This document shows, piece by piece, positions 54,861-64,000 of a stretch of DNA of 64,000 bases (positions are counted from its first letter, which is position 1; each line of letters starts with the position of its first letter). A program made the position numbers and the translations under genes. The stretch comes from Russula earlei (lineage: Eukaryota; Basidiomycota; Agaricomycetes; Russulales; Russulaceae), in assembly GCA_025769875.1 (NCBI GenBank), contig JAGFNK010000211.1, positions 20,955-84,954 of the forward strand, read 5' to 3'. The notes under the pieces were generated by a model. It was given only the letters and a program-made list of their open reading frames with translations, had not been told where the DNA came from and did no database searches.

Positions 54861-55345
54861 CCACACAGATTAAACTCAATGCGAAGATCTGGGCTTTACA
54901 TTTTGTTACAATTTTACTCGAGCCAAATAATATAGTTAGCATTCTTATAATTGAATCTTGTTTGTATTTTCCCACTAAGAACCAAGTCTGTGTTGAAGGC
55001 AGCGGGCGGCGGCTTGCTGAGTTCGCGAAAACACACACAAAAGAAGGGACAAAACAGGTCTCTTGTTCCAAGGCGTAACTAGAGTTTCTACATACGAGAC
55101 GCGATCTATGAGAGAGGGGGATATTGGGGGATTGGGGAGACAGAAAGACGCGAGTTGGGAGTGCGATACATGGATGTGGAACAAGACGAGCCAGAGCGAT
55201 GAGCTGCGATGAAAGAGGGTCGAGAGCTGGCTGGGCAGCAGAGGTGGAACCGGTACGCAATGAAAGAGAGTCGAGAGCAATGACGCAGGGCTGGAATGGG
55301 ATGCCGCCTTACAGCAGGGACACTGTGTGACGACATACTAAAGAA
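54861..55345. other. 3' flank of the kinase gene; no gene accepted
   Basis: Overlapping frames on both strands (minus 54835-55260, plus 55124-55330) lack motifs. Confidence 0.4.
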
Positions 55346-57709
55346 TTACCTTGGACATGGAAAGCCTTGCGAGACAGCCGACGAGCTATACCTGGAAAGT
55401 GAAGATCCTTTTGGTGGATATCGTCCTCTACGCTTTTTGTTGAATGATAGACCCATTTCTACAGGACTATCATCATCTTTAGCCTTGCGCTTGCGGCAGC
55501 CCCTGCTGAACGTTGGATCATGACCAACGATGTTCTTTGATAGGCTGCCGTCATCGTCGGACCAATTTTTGGATTCCAGGTTCCGTGTTATGAGATTCAA
55601 GACCCATTCAGAAGAACAAAGCTTCTCGTGAGCGTCCTTGACCTCCGTCCGGACATTCCTCTCCTGCTTGAGGTTCGGGCATAATTGATTTTGGGTTAAT
55701 ATCATCATAGAAGGTTTTAAGAAGGGTGCGCAACTCTTCAATGATCTGGCGGCATGGTTCCGGGACAAAACCAAACGAATCCGGGTGAAGCATTAGTTTG
55801 TGTAGGAAAGATAGCTTTCCGTCACCGCCCCGGATAACACCATCTTCATCCACGTCTCTGTATCCATCAAATACGTGTTGCATATCTTGTGATTGGCCCT
55901 CGATCGCAGAATGTCGGCATTTCATGACAATATAAATAAGAACCCAGTAAAAGGATTCAATATCATCTGAAATTTGATGAGATCGAGCGTGAGGGTGTAA
56001 TAAAAGTCCTGTTGATATGAACTGCCATGTACCCTGAACACGAAGTCAATTCGCCGCGCATAGGGGATAAACAGATCATACCGTGCAGGAGTGTTGTCTC
56101 TGCTGGGTCACATCCACCCTCTTGGACATGTCCCAGTCGATCAATAAACCTGATCGATCTGGGGCGATCAGAATGTTTCCTGCGCTCACATCCCGATGTA
56201 AAATTTTTGCTTTGTCGTATGCGTCCGTATGAGCTGTTCCAAATTGTCAAACAACAAACTTAAACGTAACGCCAATCCTCACCGATCATAGCATCCCGAA
56301 TGACCTGGCATAGCTCCCGAGTCGATCCGAACGTACTCAGCGGCTGTCCGAGCAGTGTTCAAGACAAGTCGGTAGTGGACATATCGTTTGACACGCGGTG
56401 TACCGGGACACCAAATACGTTTGCGTTCGCCATCTTTCACATAGTCTTGCGTCCTTGTGCATTGTACGTCGAGTGAATGCTCCGGTGTCGACAGCACGTC
56501 GCCAGCTGGACCCAACTCCGGAATGAAACGCACTTTTGCTTCTAGTAAATCGCGATAAATATCCCCTTCTTTCTCGATACCTGGGAAATCGGTACGCCAG
56601 TAATCTTTGAGGTAAACCAGTTTATTCCGTTCGACGTCATGGCACACAAATCCAAACGTCGACCGACCAAAAAGGGTTTTCGTCTCCCATATTGGTTTCC
56701 ATATGATATAGGGCTTCGGCTGTCCGTCCGTGGCATGATCGTCATTGACGAGAATCTGGCGAAGGTCTTCAACTTCAATTTTCTCGACGTCCATGTATAC
56801 CGCCAGCGTGGACTGTGCATCACCAACCCCCTTATCGTTCTTCGAGACCGAGGTGACAGTGGTGTCAGTATCCACGCTGGGCAAAAGTGAGAGAGTTGAG
56901 CCTCCAGATGAATTCGGAAAGGGTGTTGGGATCTTTGGTCCAATCGAATATCTCGGTATAGATTGCACCACTGCGATCCCATCGCAGTAGTCGCCCTTCT
57001 GCCTTTCCAAAGAGGATGATCGAGTAAGAGAAGACCCGAAACTGTGAACGATGGATAGAAGTGGCATAATGTGTGAGTTGACCACACACACGATACGCGC
57101 GCTCAGTCCACCTAACGTGACACTCGACCCCAGCCTCTCGCCTCATATGTGTAAGGTTGCGAAAAATGTCCTCTTTTCCCTTTTTGTTTTCGATCCACAC
57201 ATCGACCGCTCTCCAGTCCAGTGAGGTCAGCCGCTCGTTTTCCTGATGACCTTCCCTTTTCCGATAGATAACGATGTCTGGTCTCCCTAGGATTGCCTTA
57301 TCTTGCTTGGCAGTGGTGTTGACGAATGTGAGATTATCAGCGAGGCCGGACGTTTTGATTGCCTGTATCTGTCATGTACGTGAGCGTGGATCCCCCCTTG
57401 AATGTGGGGACTGACAAAGTGATCCTCATTGTGTGAGACGGAGCGCTTGTCGAAGCTGATGATGCGCTCCGTCTTTCGAGCTTGGCTTGCTTCTGGCACG
57501 AATTCCGAGAGGAATTCGGCTATTGGCATAGGCCCGACAAATTTGTCACATACGTCCCAGGTCATGTCCTTATATCTCTCTGAAGCTAGCTTTTGAGGTG
57601 TGGATGTGTGTGTGTGACTTCCTGATAGGTCGTATTTTAGAGGTGAAGTAGTTATAGTTAGACTACTTTGCTCGGTTTGAGGCGGCGTGCTGGGACGGAT
57701 GACGGCCAT
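55346..57709 (-). pseudogene. FunK1-type fungal protein kinase, probably broken by single-base shifts
   Basis: Start ATG 57709 (MAVIRPSTPPQ). Inferred introns are 57363-57415, 56234-56282 and 56034-56081, all GT-AG, 48-53 nt. The N-terminal helper region (GPMPIAEFLSEFVPE) and a NTTAKQDK..GRPDIVIY nuclease-like phrase precede the kinase lobe (FGRSTFGFVCHDVERNKLVYLKD). The catalytic loop is ILHRDVSAGNIL, the metal-binding segment is LLIDWDMSK, and the substrate-loop phrase is GTWQFISTGLL: hallmarks of FunK1. The basic C-terminus KKRRGR may be a nuclear signal. Three one-base shifts are needed (near 56870, 56345 and 55690). They could be genuine decay or assembly indels. Kinase residues are intact, so the call between gene and pseudogene is open. 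Confidence 0.8.
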
Positions 57710-57889
57710 GTTGTGAGATGAGACAAAGAAAAGGTGAGAATCACCTACTGCAATCAGTACGTGGTCCCGCAGTCAATGATTCTCTCTTAACTCTAATCTT
57801 AAAACAGGTTGTGTGCGGCAGCAATTACATGTACCATATGAACGATCACTTCGACGTACATACTCGAGCGAAACCAGGGTGGTTCAGGG

Positions 57890-58030
57890 TGCGCGAGCTC
57901 GCTCGCTTAAGTATCTGCCTACTACACGGCCACGGCCAGTGAAACCCGGAGAACCACGGGCCGTAAGTGCCTTATCGGCAATAATTGGCCGATGGGGATC
58001 AATCTCCCCGATGACGGAGATACGCACATA
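57890..58030 (+). repeat. Island repeat, copy 2
   Basis: TTAAGTATCTGCCTACTACA, CGGCC, CGGGCCGTAAGTG (shared with 62685-62750), then AATAATTGGCCGATGGGGAT (shared with 54780-54860). It overlaps the end of the F-box frame. Confidence 0.65.
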
Positions 58031-59491
58031 TGCGCTTTCATGCAAATTCTCACACACAGAATAAAACCGAGGAAAGTATTGACATTGACATGAACGACCT
58101 GCCAAGTCGTCATCACATATGCGCGCACACATTCATCTAAGAGAGACCACTGCAATTCGGTAATGACAGTATGAAGCGTGGGCTTTGCTGCCCTACGTAG
58201 TGCATCAAGGACATCCGTCCCCAACTTACCGCCCGCATCTTCCCAATAAACCCTTTCTACCATCGGAAAGGATCGTACATAGGCACACATGATGTCCTGT
58301 TATATGGGTAAGACATGGAAGACGAAAATGTGGTAAGGTCATACCATATCTCTATGTGATAAGCAAGCCTGGTTCAGGAACCAACTCAGAGTGCGGATCT
58401 GTCTTAGCTCACGAGTTGGGTAACCATCACTATCATAGTGGCTCAGGTTTGTATGCGGTGAGGCAGATGGCAAAGTCGGCAAAATTCGAAGCCCAAGATG
58501 GTCGAGGTTCTGGAAATGGCTCACGATTTGCAAGAGACGAAGAAAGGTAGGATCATGCGGTTGGAATTGGCTCATTTCCACTTCTAGGTTGTAAAGGCTT
58601 GTCGAGTTACCCAGTCGCTCTCCAATGTCACAGCAAATCCCCAATGGAGCACAAAGGGTCAGAAGATTGGGTAGGAAAGGCTGACGGCTAGGTCGAATGC
58701 GGTCCAATGGCACGTTGCATTGGATACGGATGCTCTTAAGGCCCTTGTGCTTGGTTAGAAAACGAATGAGCGCTGGCCCTGGGATATCCCCTTCGAGAAC
58801 GAGTTTCTCGAGAGATGTCATGTTGAGCTCGCCAAGTAAAGCGGTCCAGTGGGAGGGTTTCAAAGATACTATGCAAAGGAACAGGGACTCGATAGGTGAG
58901 TGCTTGAGAATCCCCATCGTGGTTTCCTGCGATTCCGGGAGCGAAGGCGTAATCAGATGAAATATCAAGTAAATTAATTGTGTGAGAGCTGCATGCTCCG
59001 CTTCGTAAGGCGATGGAGGAAGGAAGACAATCCACAGAACCGAATCCTGCGAAGTGCAGTCGTGTGAGTGGTAGGGTGTTAAACAGTTGGTGCATTTTGA
59101 TGAACCCAGAGGCCAGCAGAAGCGGATCGGACCCATGGAGAAGAAGGTGGAAATCCCGAAGATTGCGCGTATTTGAAGGCTCGATAAGGAAACGGGTAAG
59201 GAATCTCATCGCAGTTCGGGCCTCCAGTGGGGAGCAAGGGATGGAACAGAACATCTTTTCGGGGGGTTTGAAGGTGTGAATAGCAGACCACAGTCCAAGA
59301 GACGCATATCCGCTCGGTTCATGTAGTGTCACTTCTGAGCCCCCTTCACTTGTGTCGTTCGCCTCAAGCCCACAGCGGTGCAAGTACTCTGGTAAGAGCG
59401 ATCGACCTATGGATCGTGAAGCAAGTACCAATGTTCGAAGATCGTCATTGTCCAGATGGGTGGAAATCATAAGAAGTAGTTCGACAGGCAT
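57922..59491 (-). CDS. F-box protein with LRR-like repeats, one frameshift
   Basis: Start ATG 59491 opens MPVELLLMISTHLDNDDLRT, a canonical F-box, which binds Skp1 in SCF ubiquitin ligases. The remainder has leucine-rich phrases (LPLTRLHFAGFG, NLLDISSDYAF, SPIESLFLCIVSLK, SLEKLVLEGDIPG, LGLRILP) that would select the substrate. One intron 58297-58344 (GTATGA...AACAG, 48 nt) joins LNQACLSHRDM to DIMCAYVRSFPMVERVYWE. A single-base shift near 58925 interrupts exon 1, so it is a young pseudogene or the assembly has an indel. The C-terminal about 55 residues come from the island repeat. F-box and FunK1 genes are often clustered and lineage-expanded in mushroom-forming fungi. An upstream exon before 59491 is possible. 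Confidence 0.7.
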
Positions 59492-60341
59492 GTCCTGGAT
59501 CCCTGTGCACTACAAAAGTTGTTACGGAATGGAAATTTGCATGAACGGTCAGCGTACAAGGTGTGTTTGATGCTGCTGTACTCGGCGTCTCTTAACTGCC
59601 TTCCAACGATTACAATCGGTTGATGAGCAAAAGCGCCGTTTCCGCTCATTTCCGTCTGGTGGGCGCTCCAACTGTTGGGTTTATGAGCGGAGGACAGTCA
59701 GACATACGCATTGGCACAGAGGCTCACCCGGTGACGTTTGCAATTGCGTGGTGGTGATGGTGGTGGTGACACAGTATTCCCTCGTCGTTTGACTGCAGTC
59801 GAATGGCGAAGGGGATTAAGCAATGAAGGGTTCAATACCATGCTTGCGATCGGGTTGTTGTGATACAGAGGCGATTGTCACCGTCATGGTCTCCATGGGT
59901 TTAAATACCTTGAGAAGGTGCAGGTACTATTGTGGGCTCAAACTGTATATTCGGGAGATCGAGACGCATATGCGTATACATCGGCAGCTCGTCGTAATTG
60001 GTTAGGGAGAAACGAGTCATTATCACACGACGAGGATAATTGTTATCGCCAACAAGCACGATGACGAGCGACCAACAGTTAGCGCGTTTGGGAAGAGATA
60101 GAAGACATTCTTACGTGTACTTCTCAAAAGCATAGAACACAGTGCCCTTTTGCAGCACTGTCGAGGAGAGAAGGGTATCACCCAGCACGCATGTTCATGA
60201 GAGCGGCACTAACTTTGGGGATAATTGTTCTCGCCGTGGGCGCCTATAGGGCGGTCCCTTACGCTTAGAGGTGAGATCATTAGTGGGTCTGAGCGTCAGA
60301 CTGCGTAATAAAAGGTCCATACTTACCATGAGGTTTTATCA
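59492..60341. other. Divergent intergenic region (F-box / SAP gene)
   Basis: It should hold both promoters. I see no clear TATA pair. A (GTGGTGAT)-type short run lies near 59748-59768. Confidence 0.4.
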
Positions 60342-61285
60342 ATGTATACGATCGACCACGCCGAGCGTGCTCTTCGGCAACACGATCCGACCGAGAAGAC
60401 CCTCAAACGATACAGTATTCCTGTACTACAGGAGTTATGTGTCAAGCGCGGCATCGATGTGGGTGGCTCGAGTCGCCCGCTGAAGAAGCCATATATCGAT
60501 GCACTATTGATCCACGTGAGATGAACTCACCGTCGCTTGTCCTTTATTCACCATGGAAGCTAGCGTGGGCAGCATAGTCGCAGGGACAGGGATCAATTAA
60601 GATTGAAGATTCGACTTCCGAATTTCTTGCCTCAACGCGTGATTACTCTCCCAAGACCTGACGGCACCTCTGAGCAGAGCATCGCCGATGAAAACCGAGG
60701 CCATCAACAGCAAGAACACAGCGATGAACCAGCAAGCACTTTCCGATTTACACAGCCCACAGCAGCGGAGCATTCACACAGCGAGGTCGACACATTCTAC
60801 GTCCGGCATGCATTGACTCCAGCACCGACAGACGATCAAGAGAAGATGCCTGACGGAAATACTGATTGTACGTCTGCTCCTGGGTGTCAGTCAAACACAA
60901 TTGCAATTCCAAGCAAACGATCCTACCCTTTTGGGAAGGATGCGCCGAGGAAAAAAAGAAAAGTGGAAAGTTACATCCTTGTGAGGATTTACGAACAACG
61001 AAAGGACCTGGAACATATGAATGAGATCGAATATCCCTTGACGCCAGACGGTGGACTTGATCTTGTGGGGTTATCTCAAAAATTAAACGTCAGACAGTGC
61101 CAGGCAAGTCGGTTCAATATCATACCGATCTGTGGCGTTGGCTATGCTGACTGTCTCCTAAGGTGCTGGACGCCCGCTCTTCACGACCGTGGTTTAGCAA
61201 GCGCCTTGTTTTGGAAAGCGGTGCCATTAGGCTGTTGAAAGCAAAAGAAGGGTATTTACGGGTGGTAGTTCAATCATCCTCGTAG
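60342..61285 (+). CDS. SAP-domain protein with a nuclear localisation signal
   Basis: Exon 1 (60342-60515) encodes a SAP-like helix-extended loop-helix: LKRYSIPVLQELCVKRGID ... LKKPYIDALLIH. SAP motifs bind AT-rich DNA. Inferred introns are 60516-60608 (acceptor AAG, uncertain) and 61104-61162, a GC-AG intron (CAG|GCAAGT...CTAAG). Exon 2 has a Gln/Ser/Thr-rich spacer and PRKKRKVES, almost the classic monopartite nuclear signal, then YILVRIYEQRKDLEHMNEIE. Exon 3 (61163-61285) ends VLDARSSRPWFSKRLVLESG...VVVQSSS, stop TAG 61283-61285. Total about 263 residues, all frames open. Probably a small nuclear DNA-binding protein. The C-terminal half is unrecognised. It converges with the Myb gene. Confidence 0.65.
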
Positions 61286-61605
61286 CTGCTCAGTGATCGG
61301 AGGGTATAAACCACTACTGCAAGATCCCTGTTTCAGCCAACCCCATGCCTCTGTCTGTCCAGATATAACGACCCCTCGTCGTCATCCCAAATTTACAGGC
61401 TTCTTTCATGCCGGCATTAAGTATCCACTGTACAAGAAACTGTGCATACAACCAATGCGTTTGTCCGACGGGATAGGACCTCAAATTATAGGAGTGTTAC
61501 GATAGACTGGCAAATGATGGGGGGAGACGGAAAAACGAACATGATTGTTGTGGAAGGTAGCGGCTGTCTCGTTGCAACGGTCCATGTTATGAGGAGACAT
61601 AACAT

Positions 61606-62575
61606 CTATCGAGAATGTAACATAACAAGGCAGGCGAAATGGATTTCTTTGACATGGGGTGCCATTATAGACCATTTGCTTTGACACTGCTTTGGTGTCC
61701 GGGTCGCTCCCATGGCCTTTGAAATGGAAACCCAAAATCCTCGAGCGGACATGTCCGATTTACCTTCCCGGGCCAACTCCTCAATTGCGTGATGAAGTTG
61801 GCCTTCCTCCTCCGAAGACCAGGCTCCTTTTCCATACAGATGCAGCGTCAGAAGGTCTTGATAGAACACATATCAGGAGACATACCTCTCCGTCTGATGC
61901 CCTGATATTGTGTGTGTTGGCGAAACCGGTCGCTACAGTCGGCCGGTGAGCGCTGCACTAATTCTGCGACGGCAACCCAGTCATTTCCTTTCTTCTGGAC
62001 AGCTCTGTTGGGAGGAGGGAGATAAGAAAGGAAACATGTGGAGACTGACAGACGTCTCACCTGCGCAGCTGCTCATCCTCCGCAGCCCCCCACTTCCCTG
62101 CTTTAGCAAGGGGATCACGCGCACGCCGAACGTGGTAAAAGACGGACTTGACCCCCCTCTGGGGCACGGCACGAGCTAAAGCACACATATAACACATATA
62201 TCGGCATTACTTGAGTATACACCGACCGATGCGGCTCCAAAACCCATTAGTAGGCTGGGAAGAGTATATGAGATCATCCAACTGCTCGTCATCCAGGTCA
62301 TTTTCCTAAACGGCAGTGCGTTAGCAAAACAAATGATGATTCCAATGCATTGCGCACCTTCTTGTACGTCCCTAATGCGGCATGAACTTGTCCTACCTCC
62401 TCCCTAGTGAACGGACCCTTACGACATGATATGCCTGAGCAAGTTGAAAATCACGTCTGAGGCTAGAAACTTCAAAAGCTCACTCACCAGCGTCCCCGAA
62501 TTGCTTGACACTCATCCATTGTGTTGCTAGGAACTCGGGTATGTCCTCTGGAGATACAGTACAATGCTGATTCAT
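61606..62575 (-). CDS. Reb1/DMTF-like tandem Myb DNA-binding protein, six exons
   Basis: Start ATG 62575. Exons: 62488-62575, 62358-62434, 62227-62305, 62061-62175, 61886-62004, 61606-61826. All introns are GT-AG, 51-59 nt, with phases that agree. The protein (about 232 residues) has successive Myb/SANT units: KGPFTREEVGQVHAALG, GFWSRIARAVPQRGVKSVFY, GKWGAAEDEQLRRAVQKKG with NDWVAVAELVQRSPADCSDR, and GAWSSEEEGQLHHAIEEL with KQCQSKW. This arrangement resembles Reb1/TTF1-type factors that bind DNA at terminators and promoters. It is the most intact gene in the window, with no stops or shifts. The natural C-terminus may lie in a further exon, since the last unit is short and KWS runs into plain text before TAG. 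Confidence 0.85.
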
Positions 62576-63148
62576 ATGCTATATTTCCTGGAGGACATTA
62601 GTGAATGCGGAGGGACATACTTCGTTCCGACATACGCAATTGAGTATAACCAGGTGGAACGCAAAAAGGGGAAATGTTCATAGGTGGCGAGTTAAGTATC
62701 TGTCTACTACACGGCCGCTACGAGCCGGAGTCGCGGGCCGAAGTGGCCACAGGAAGGAATTATTGCAGCAAGTCCCAAGTCTAATATAATAAGATTATTT
62801 CAGTGTCTCACTGTGGGGCACGAACACTGAGGATCCAAGGCGAACTATCTGAGTGTACAAGTAAGGCCGCTACGAGGTACGCGCATGCACACGTACGCAC
62901 TGGTAACTACATTTCAACTATGGATGGTGTTCTTTAATGACAGGTAAAGCAAATGTCCATGTGAGCGAATCAAGTCCCTTTCCGTTCGCTAGGTGCAGCC
63001 TCGGCATGCGTGTGCATACAGGCGCGCGCGACTTCGACACGTCATACGGTCTGTGCGCAAGCGCGCGATGGGTGGTAAGGACGAAAAATGATAACTAGGG
63101 GTAATGTGTCACAGCGACAATAAGAGGAATGGGGACATACAGGACATC
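62576..63148. other. Intergenic with island repeat copy 3
   Basis: 62685-62750 carries TTAAGTATCTGTCTACTACA, CGGCC and CGGGCCGAAGTGG. The rest is non-coding, with several GCGCGCG-rich spots near 63020-63070. Confidence 0.5.
62685..62750 (+). repeat. Island repeat, copy 3
   Basis: It matches the first part of 57890-58030. Confidence 0.65.
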
Positions 63149-63610
63149 CTAGTTGGGTTCGCAGTCGATGTAGATAATGTCCTGCTCAGCAGGGCCTTGA
63201 GGAGAGGCGATGGTCTGGAGGCGCGCGCGTTTACGCTGCCGGGATGAGCTTGATGCTGATGTGGGAGCGGGGTCCACAGCCTCACGCAGCCGGTCGAGAT
63301 CCTGCTGCACACCTTGGAGTTCCCTCAGCACACCATCGAACTCCTGGCGGAGAGTGGTGAGCTCTTTGAAAGCTTCATCGCGCTCCTCTCCGAGACGATC
63401 AATCCGTTGCTGGAAAGGCTGAGCCTCCGCGCGGTCACGGGCTTCCCATGCGCGGGCCATTGACTCGTCGTCCTTGTGATCGTCGAGATGGAACTGCAAG
63501 TGGCGGCACACATGACATTGTTGGCCATGTGTGATGATGCGACGAGTCTGGTTGTAAGTCCAACGTAGGACTGGAGGGGGAGGACGACCAGTCTGTTTGG
63601 TTCTGGCCAT
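63149..63610 (-). CDS. Small zinc-finger/coiled-coil protein with a histone H3-like N-terminus
   Basis: I start at ATG 63610, because a pyrimidine-rich leader (CTTTTGTCTTGTCTTTCACT) lies just upstream and gives MARTKQTGRPPPP. Residues 2-7 (ARTKQT) equal the first six residues of mature histone H3, and an Arg also stands at H3 position 8. Next comes CHVCRHLQFHLDDH, a Cys-x2-Cys-x5-His-x3-His arrangement that could bind zinc. A long charged coiled coil follows (RIDRLGEERDEAFKELTTLR, LQGVQQDLDRLREAV). A Ser-rich basic segment RQRKRARLQ, a possible nuclear signal, and an acidic tail end it. Total 153 residues, no introns. An in-frame ATG at 63691 would hide the H3-like end. I recognise no family. 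It might bind H3K4 readers, or be a retroelement-derived protein. Confidence 0.55.
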   Translation of the reverse strand: MARTKQTGRPPPPVLRWTYNQTRRIITHGQQCHVCRHLQFHLDDHKDDESMARAWEARDRAEAQPFQQRIDRLGEERDEAFKELTTLRQEFDGVLRELQGVQQDLDRLREAVDPAPTSASSSSRQRKRARLQTIASPQGPAEQDIIYIDCEPN

Positions 63611-64000
63611 GTATAAGAGCTGAGTGAAAGACAAGACAAAAGAAAAAGGGAATCGCGGAATTACGTTGTGCCTGCTCGACTCTCCGCCCATCAGGGAATA
63701 TGCTTATTGAAATGCAGGGGCCTCCTTTTTAGGAAATAGGTATGATCTGCACGCATGGAGGGAGAGGGGAAGATGCAAGCGAGCGACTGTGGGAGAGAGA
63801 GAGAGGAGAGTGAGTCCAGGGAAGATCAGAGTGCCAGCATGAGGAGGTACGTACGTTCTTGCGGGGTCAACCAATATACCCCCCCCATTCACATGTGCAA
63901 CGCAACACATATGCACATATACATAAAACACATATCGATATCAGCAATGAGACTGTAAGTTTACAACATCCTGCTCATTAAGGTATGAAATGGCAAGCAA
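63611..64000. other. No gene accepted at the right edge
   Basis: It contains a GAGAGAGAGAGGAGAGTGAG purine run (about 63794). Short frames on both strands lack motifs. Confidence 0.4.

Noticed and set aside
1..64000. CRISPR arrays, rRNA genes, bacterial operons or ribosome-binding sites
   Set aside because: None seen; introns, TATA boxes and transposon types are eukaryotic.

Overview
The window is eukaryotic and fungal, most likely from a repeat-rich Agaricomycete (Basidiomycota). The evidence is introns of about 48-60 nt, an F-box protein next to a FunK1-type fungal kinase, and a Gal4-type transcription factor remnant. The transposon mix (Ty1/copia, Ty3/gypsy chromovirus, PIF/Harbinger, MULE, Tc1/mariner, Helitron) fits that group. 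I cannot name the species from the sequence alone.

Layout. 1-4.2 kb is a pile of LTRs nested in LTRs, with a copia gag scrap and a zinc-finger scrap. 4.2-6.7 kb is a degenerate tandem repeat and GC-rich anonymous DNA. 7.0-7.8 kb holds a likely secreted repeat protein. 8.2-13.05 kb is a complete but dead Ty1/copia element. 13.6-27.9 kb is a five-level nest: LTR, then LTR, then Harbinger transposon, then a 10.1-kb Ty3/gypsy element, then solo LTRs. Almost every layer has a perfect target-site duplication. 28.55-40.86 kb is a MULE split by a 9.5-kb Helitron-containing insert, which itself carries two solo LTRs. 41-44.1 kb is anonymous DNA plus a transcription-factor pseudogene. 44.65-48.07 kb is a Tc1/mariner transposon with a tRNA-like SINE in one intron. 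48.08-49.67 kb is a 1.6-kb near-perfect palindrome. 50.5-53.2 kb is a broken nucleoporin-like gene cut by a solo LTR. 55-64 kb is a gene-bearing island with a FunK1 kinase, an F-box protein, a SAP protein, a Reb1-like Myb protein and a small protein whose N-terminus copies the histone H3 tail.

How it works together. The left 54 kb looks like a graveyard. In the pairs I compared by eye, LTR differences are all transitions. Most in-frame stops are TGA where CGA or TGG is expected. Several catalytic aspartates have become asparagine. This fits cytosine-deamination inactivation of repeats. Solo LTRs with intact duplications show that LTR-LTR recombination is frequent. The most unusual items are a third, zinc-knuckle open frame between gypsy pol and the 3' LTR, the giant palindrome, and the H3-tail mimic.

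Family names rest on motifs and memory of the families. No database search was run.
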